Both the position numbers and the translations under genes were made by a program. A stretch of DNA of 7,447 bases from Synergistaceae bacterium (lineage in GTDB: Bacteria > Synergistota > Synergistia > Synergistales > Synergistaceae): positions 1-7,447 of the forward strand of contig JAUNNW010000069.1 of assembly GCA_030531285.1 (NCBI GenBank). The letters are read 5' to 3'. Under the pieces are notes generated by a model that saw nothing but the letters and a program-made list of their open reading frames with translations, was not told the origin of the DNA and searched no databases. Below, one piece after another: positions 5,597 through 7,447 of this stretch. Each line of letters starts with the position of its first letter. The stretch's first letter is position 1.

Positions 5597-6775
5597 ATGG
5601 CAACCAAAGTTACATTCCCGAACGCAAGAATGGCGTCAATACCCATGTCAGGCGGCATCCGCGAAATACTTTCCCGTGCTAACGTGCTTGAAACTGAGGG
5701 AAAAAAGATTATTCACATGGAAATCGGACGCCCCGATTTCGATTCCCCCGCGTCTGCGAAAGACGCTGCGATACGCGCGCTTCAGAACGGCGACGTGCAC
5801 TACACGGACATGGGCGGCACGCAGGAACTCCGCGAAGCAGTAGCCGCCAAATACAAACGCGTCAACAACATGGACGTCAACCCTGACAAAAACATAGTAA
5901 TAACGGTCGGCGCAATCGAAGCTCTGACGGCGACTCTCCTCACGCTCTGCGAGCCCGGCGACGAAATAATCCTTCCCGCGCCTTATTTTTCAGCGTACGC
6001 AGACCAGATGGCAATCGCGCAGGTCAAACTTGTCCCCGTTATGACAAACATGGAAGACAATTTCGAGCTTCGTCCGGAGGCGCTTGCGAAAGCAATCACG
6101 CCGAAAACGAAAGCAATCCTCATCAACACGCCCAACAATCCATGCGGCGCAGTCTACACCAGAGAAAACCTCGAAGCAATAGCTGAAATTGCTATAGAAA
6201 ACGATCTCTGGGTACTCTCCGACGAGCCGTACGAAAGCTTCCTCTACGAAGGCGAACACGTCAGCATCGCAAGTCTTCCCGGAATGGCAGAGCGCACGGT
6301 CACGCTCTCGGCAGCGTCAAAAACGTGGTCAATGACAGGGTGGCGCGTCGGCTGGATAATCTGTCCGGACGCAATGCGCCCTTATGTCAATAAATGCCAC
6401 CAGAACCTTACGACGTGCGCAACGGCATTCGCACAGGCAGGCGTCGCTGAAGCCTTCCGCAGCGCTGATGAAGACGTCAAAACGATGGTCGCCGAATACA
6501 AACGCCGCCGCGACATGGTAATGAGCTGGTTCGCGAAAATCGATGCATTTGACTATGTCGTTCCGAAAGGTGCCTTCTACGCCTTCCCGAGCATTAAAAA
6601 ACTTAATACAGACGGCTTTACGTTCTGCTCGTGGCTGCTTGAAAACGCCGGCGTTTCAACAGTTCCCGGCGAAGTATTCGGCTGCCCCGGACACATCCGC
6701 CTTGCATACTGCAGAGACTACGACTATCTCGAAGAAGGAATGGAAAGAATCAAAAACGCGGTGGAAAAACTGTAG
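5597..6775 (+). CDS. Class I PLP-dependent aminotransferase
   Basis: This cytoplasmic fold-type I aminotransferase of the aspartate aminotransferase superfamily (subgroup I-gamma-like) moves an amino group between an amino acid and a 2-oxoacid via pyridoxal phosphate. The 392-residue length is typical. Visible features are MEIGRPDFDSP (41-51), HYTDMGGTQELREAVA (68-83), the cofactor-contacting NTPNNPCG (177-184) with Asn181, SDEPYE (208-213) with Asp209 and Tyr212, the Schiff-base Lys242 in SAASKTWSMTGWRVGW (238-253), phosphate-binding Arg250, and substrate-carboxylate Arg368 in HIRLAYC. Cys183 stands where Thr or Ser is usual in the NNPTG motif. ATG 5597 follows AAGGAG (5580-5585). An ATG at 5468 in frame would add 43 unrelated residues and lies upstream of the promoter. 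The exact amino acid cannot be assigned from sequence. Confidence 0.94.
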   Translation: MATKVTFPNARMASIPMSGGIREILSRANVLETEGKKIIHMEIGRPDFDSPASAKDAAIRALQNGDVHYTDMGGTQELREAVAAKYKRVNNMDVNPDKNIVITVGAIEALTATLLTLCEPGDEIILPAPYFSAYADQMAIAQVKLVPVMTNMEDNFELRPEALAKAITPKTKAILINTPNNPCGAVYTRENLEAIAEIAIENDLWVLSDEPYESFLYEGEHVSIASLPGMAERTVTLSAASKTWSMTGWRVGWIICPDAMRPYVNKCHQNLTTCATAFAQAGVAEAFRSADEDVKTMVAEYKRRRDMVMSWFAKIDAFDYVVPKGAFYAFPSIKKLNTDGFTFCSWLLENAGVSTVPGEVFGCPGHIRLAYCRDYDYLEEGMERIKNAVEKL

Positions 6776-6791
6776 GAGCGAGGTATTAGTT

Positions 6792-6880
6792 CGGGCTGCG
6801 CCCTTTGAATTCACGCACTGCGTTAGTTTGAGTTATGAGTTTTAAGAACTAACTGCTCAAGTGAGCAAAGCGAACGAAAT
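6792..6880. repeat. Intergenic repeat, copy 2
   Basis: This is the second copy of the repeat at 3801-3890, in the same orientation and starting 16 bases after the aminotransferase stop. The outer stem pairs 6822-6832 with 6856-6866, with three wobbles and one A-G mismatch. The inner stem pairs AGTT (6838-6841) with AACT (6851-6854). Compared with copy 1, a C-G pair (3851/3861) has become T-A (6841/6851), a compensatory change. Between this copy and the next terminator (6881-6935) I see only an imperfect small hairpin (6886-6903). Confidence 0.85.
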
Positions 6881-6935
6881 CAAGGCTGAATGACAGCACT
6901 CAGATAAAAAATGAGCGAACGCATGACGCGCAAAT

Positions 6936-6962
6936 AAAACTCCGGAGAAATCCGGAGTTTTT
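6936..6962. terminator. Bidirectional terminator between aminotransferase and cupin genes
   Basis: An 11-bp stem pairs AAAACTCCGGA (6936-6946) with TCCGGAGTTTT (6951-6961), closed by a GAAA tetraloop (6947-6950) and ending in a run of five T. The left arm begins with four A, so a T-tract exists on the minus strand as well. It can serve both convergent genes. Its core is nearly identical to that of the terminator at 3913-3943. Confidence 0.92.
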
Positions 6963-6991
6963 GTGCGGATAAAACGCGAACGCGTGCTGCG

Positions 6992-7336
6992 CTACTTCTT
7001 CGCCATAACGGCGAAAAAAACGAGAGGCTCGGTGCTGCTTGTGTTTCTGAGTGCGTGCGACATTCCCTTGTGGGTGACGAAAACATCGCCCGGCAGAGCA
7101 GGGCACTCGCCCCCGCCGTATTCAAAAATTCCTTCGCCGGAGAAAATCGCGTACACCTCTTCGTCATCGACGTGCGTATGAAGACCTATGGTCGCCTTGG
7201 GCTCCAGCTCCATCCTGTTTGCTGCCGTAAAAGCCATACCCTCGATAACCGGTGCGCAGAACGCTTTTGCGCTGCCCTCTCCGCCTCTCATATTACTTCT
7301 TGTTTCAAAATCATCACACTGTTTAATCAACGGCAT
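6992..7336 (-). CDS. Small single-domain cupin protein
   Basis: This is a 114-residue cupin (cupin_2-like), a small metal-binding beta-barrel. Cupin motif 1 is seen as GLHTHVDDEEVYAIFSGEG (51-69) with metal ligands His53, His55 and Glu59 or Glu60. Motif 2 is PGDVFVTHKGMSHALRN (82-98) with ligand His94 and the usual Asn98. The Pro normally found before the motif-2 glycine is Lys90 here. ATG 7336 is preferred to an in-frame GTG at 7345, because that GTG is part of the ribosome binding site AGGGAGTG (7350-7343). Stand-alone cupins of this size range from sugar or amino-acid isomerases to dioxygenases and small-molecule sensors; the sequence does not say which. It has its own promoter and a palindrome at the transcription start, so it is probably regulated separately. 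Confidence 0.88.
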   Translation of the reverse strand: MPLIKQCDDFETRSNMRGGEGSAKAFCAPVIEGMAFTAANRMELEPKATIGLHTHVDDEEVYAIFSGEGIFEYGGGECPALPGDVFVTHKGMSHALRNTSSTEPLVFFAVMAKK

Positions 7337-7373
7337 AAAAATCACTCCCTGTATGATATGCTTTGGTATGTAA

Positions 7374-7390
7374 AGTTATTCAAAATAACT
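7374..7390. promoter_or_regulatory. Candidate operator upstream of the cupin gene
   Basis: A perfect 7-bp inverted repeat with a 3-base centre, AGTTATT-CAA-AATAACT, lies just downstream of the predicted minus-strand -10 box, about where transcription of the cupin gene should start. Its size and position suit a dimeric repressor site. It could instead form a small leader hairpin. No regulator gene lies in the window. Confidence 0.5.
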
Positions 7391-7395
7391 CTGAA

Positions 7396-7404
7396 ATTAT
7401 AACA
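7396..7404 (-). promoter_or_regulatory. Extended -10 promoter of the cupin gene
   Basis: On the minus strand TGTTATAAT (7404-7396) is a perfect TATAAT with the TG extension. No convincing -35 box exists 16-18 bases upstream, where the terminator at 7411-7447 begins, which is acceptable for an extended -10 promoter. The leader to the start codon would be about 50 bases. Confidence 0.55.
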
Positions 7405-7410
7405 CAAAGA

Positions 7411-7447
7411 ACGGCTTGGGATTTATAAAAATCTCCCAAGCCGTTTT
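7411..7447. terminator. Strong hairpin terminator at the right edge
   Basis: An 11-bp perfect stem pairs ACGGCTTGGGA (7411-7421) with TCCCAAGCCGT (7434-7444), followed by T residues up to the window end. On the minus strand it is followed by TTCTTTG. As no rightward gene ends nearby, the likeliest role is to end a leftward gene beyond the edge, just before the cupin promoter. Rightward activity is also possible. Confidence 0.75.

Noticed and set aside
3801..6880. The two repeat copies as ends of a composite mobile element carrying the dehydrogenase and aminotransferase genes.
   Set aside because: There is no transposase or integrase, no target-site duplication that I can see, and the enclosed genes look like their neighbours in composition. 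The copies also end at different distances from the flanking genes.

Overview
The window is about 7.4 kb with roughly balanced base composition and compact bacterial layout. It carries seven genes that I can support, most with clear Shine-Dalgarno sequences, separated by well-formed intrinsic terminators. The organism is an anaerobe-like bacterium rich in TRAP transport. A Synergistota-type or Negativicutes-type host would fit the gene mix and the apparently non-lipoprotein, diderm-style binding protein, but this is inference; no marker gene fixes the taxonomy.

Layout. 1-55: the terminator of a gene lying to the left. 159-3045 (+): a complete tripartite TRAP transporter operon, with the solute-binding protein (dctP), small membrane subunit (dctQ) and large membrane subunit (dctM). 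A strong hairpin lies between dctP and dctQ, and the dctQ and dctM reading frames overlap by one base. 3124-3741 (+): a cytidylate-kinase-like P-loop protein, with its own candidate promoter set inside the weak terminator that follows dctM. 3742-3959: a convergent intergenic region with an imperfect repeat and a bidirectional terminator. 3960-5393 (-): a GlcD-family FAD-linked 2-hydroxyacid dehydrogenase. 5394-5596: a divergent promoter region. 5597-6775 (+): a class I PLP-dependent aminotransferase. 6776-6991: a second convergent intergenic region with a second copy of the same repeat and a closely similar terminator. 6992-7336 (-): a small single-domain cupin, with a palindrome at its predicted transcription start. 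7411-7447: a strong hairpin, probably the terminator of a leftward gene beyond the right edge.

Functionally, the three TRAP genes form one machine for Na+- or H+-driven uptake of an organic acid. The dehydrogenase (2-hydroxyacid to 2-oxoacid) and the aminotransferase (2-oxoacid to and from amino acid) could act in sequence on such a substrate. However, they are separate transcription units on opposite strands, so a shared pathway is only a hypothesis.

The most unusual signal is not a gene. It is the roughly 90-bp repeat found at 3801-3890 and again at 6792-6880. The two copies match at 70 of 80 aligned ungapped bases and share a predicted fold with one compensatory base-pair change. Each sits between a rightward gene and a TCCGGA-core bidirectional terminator. 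I see no CRISPR array, transposase, tRNA, rRNA or defence system here; most of the window is ordinary metabolic and transport DNA.
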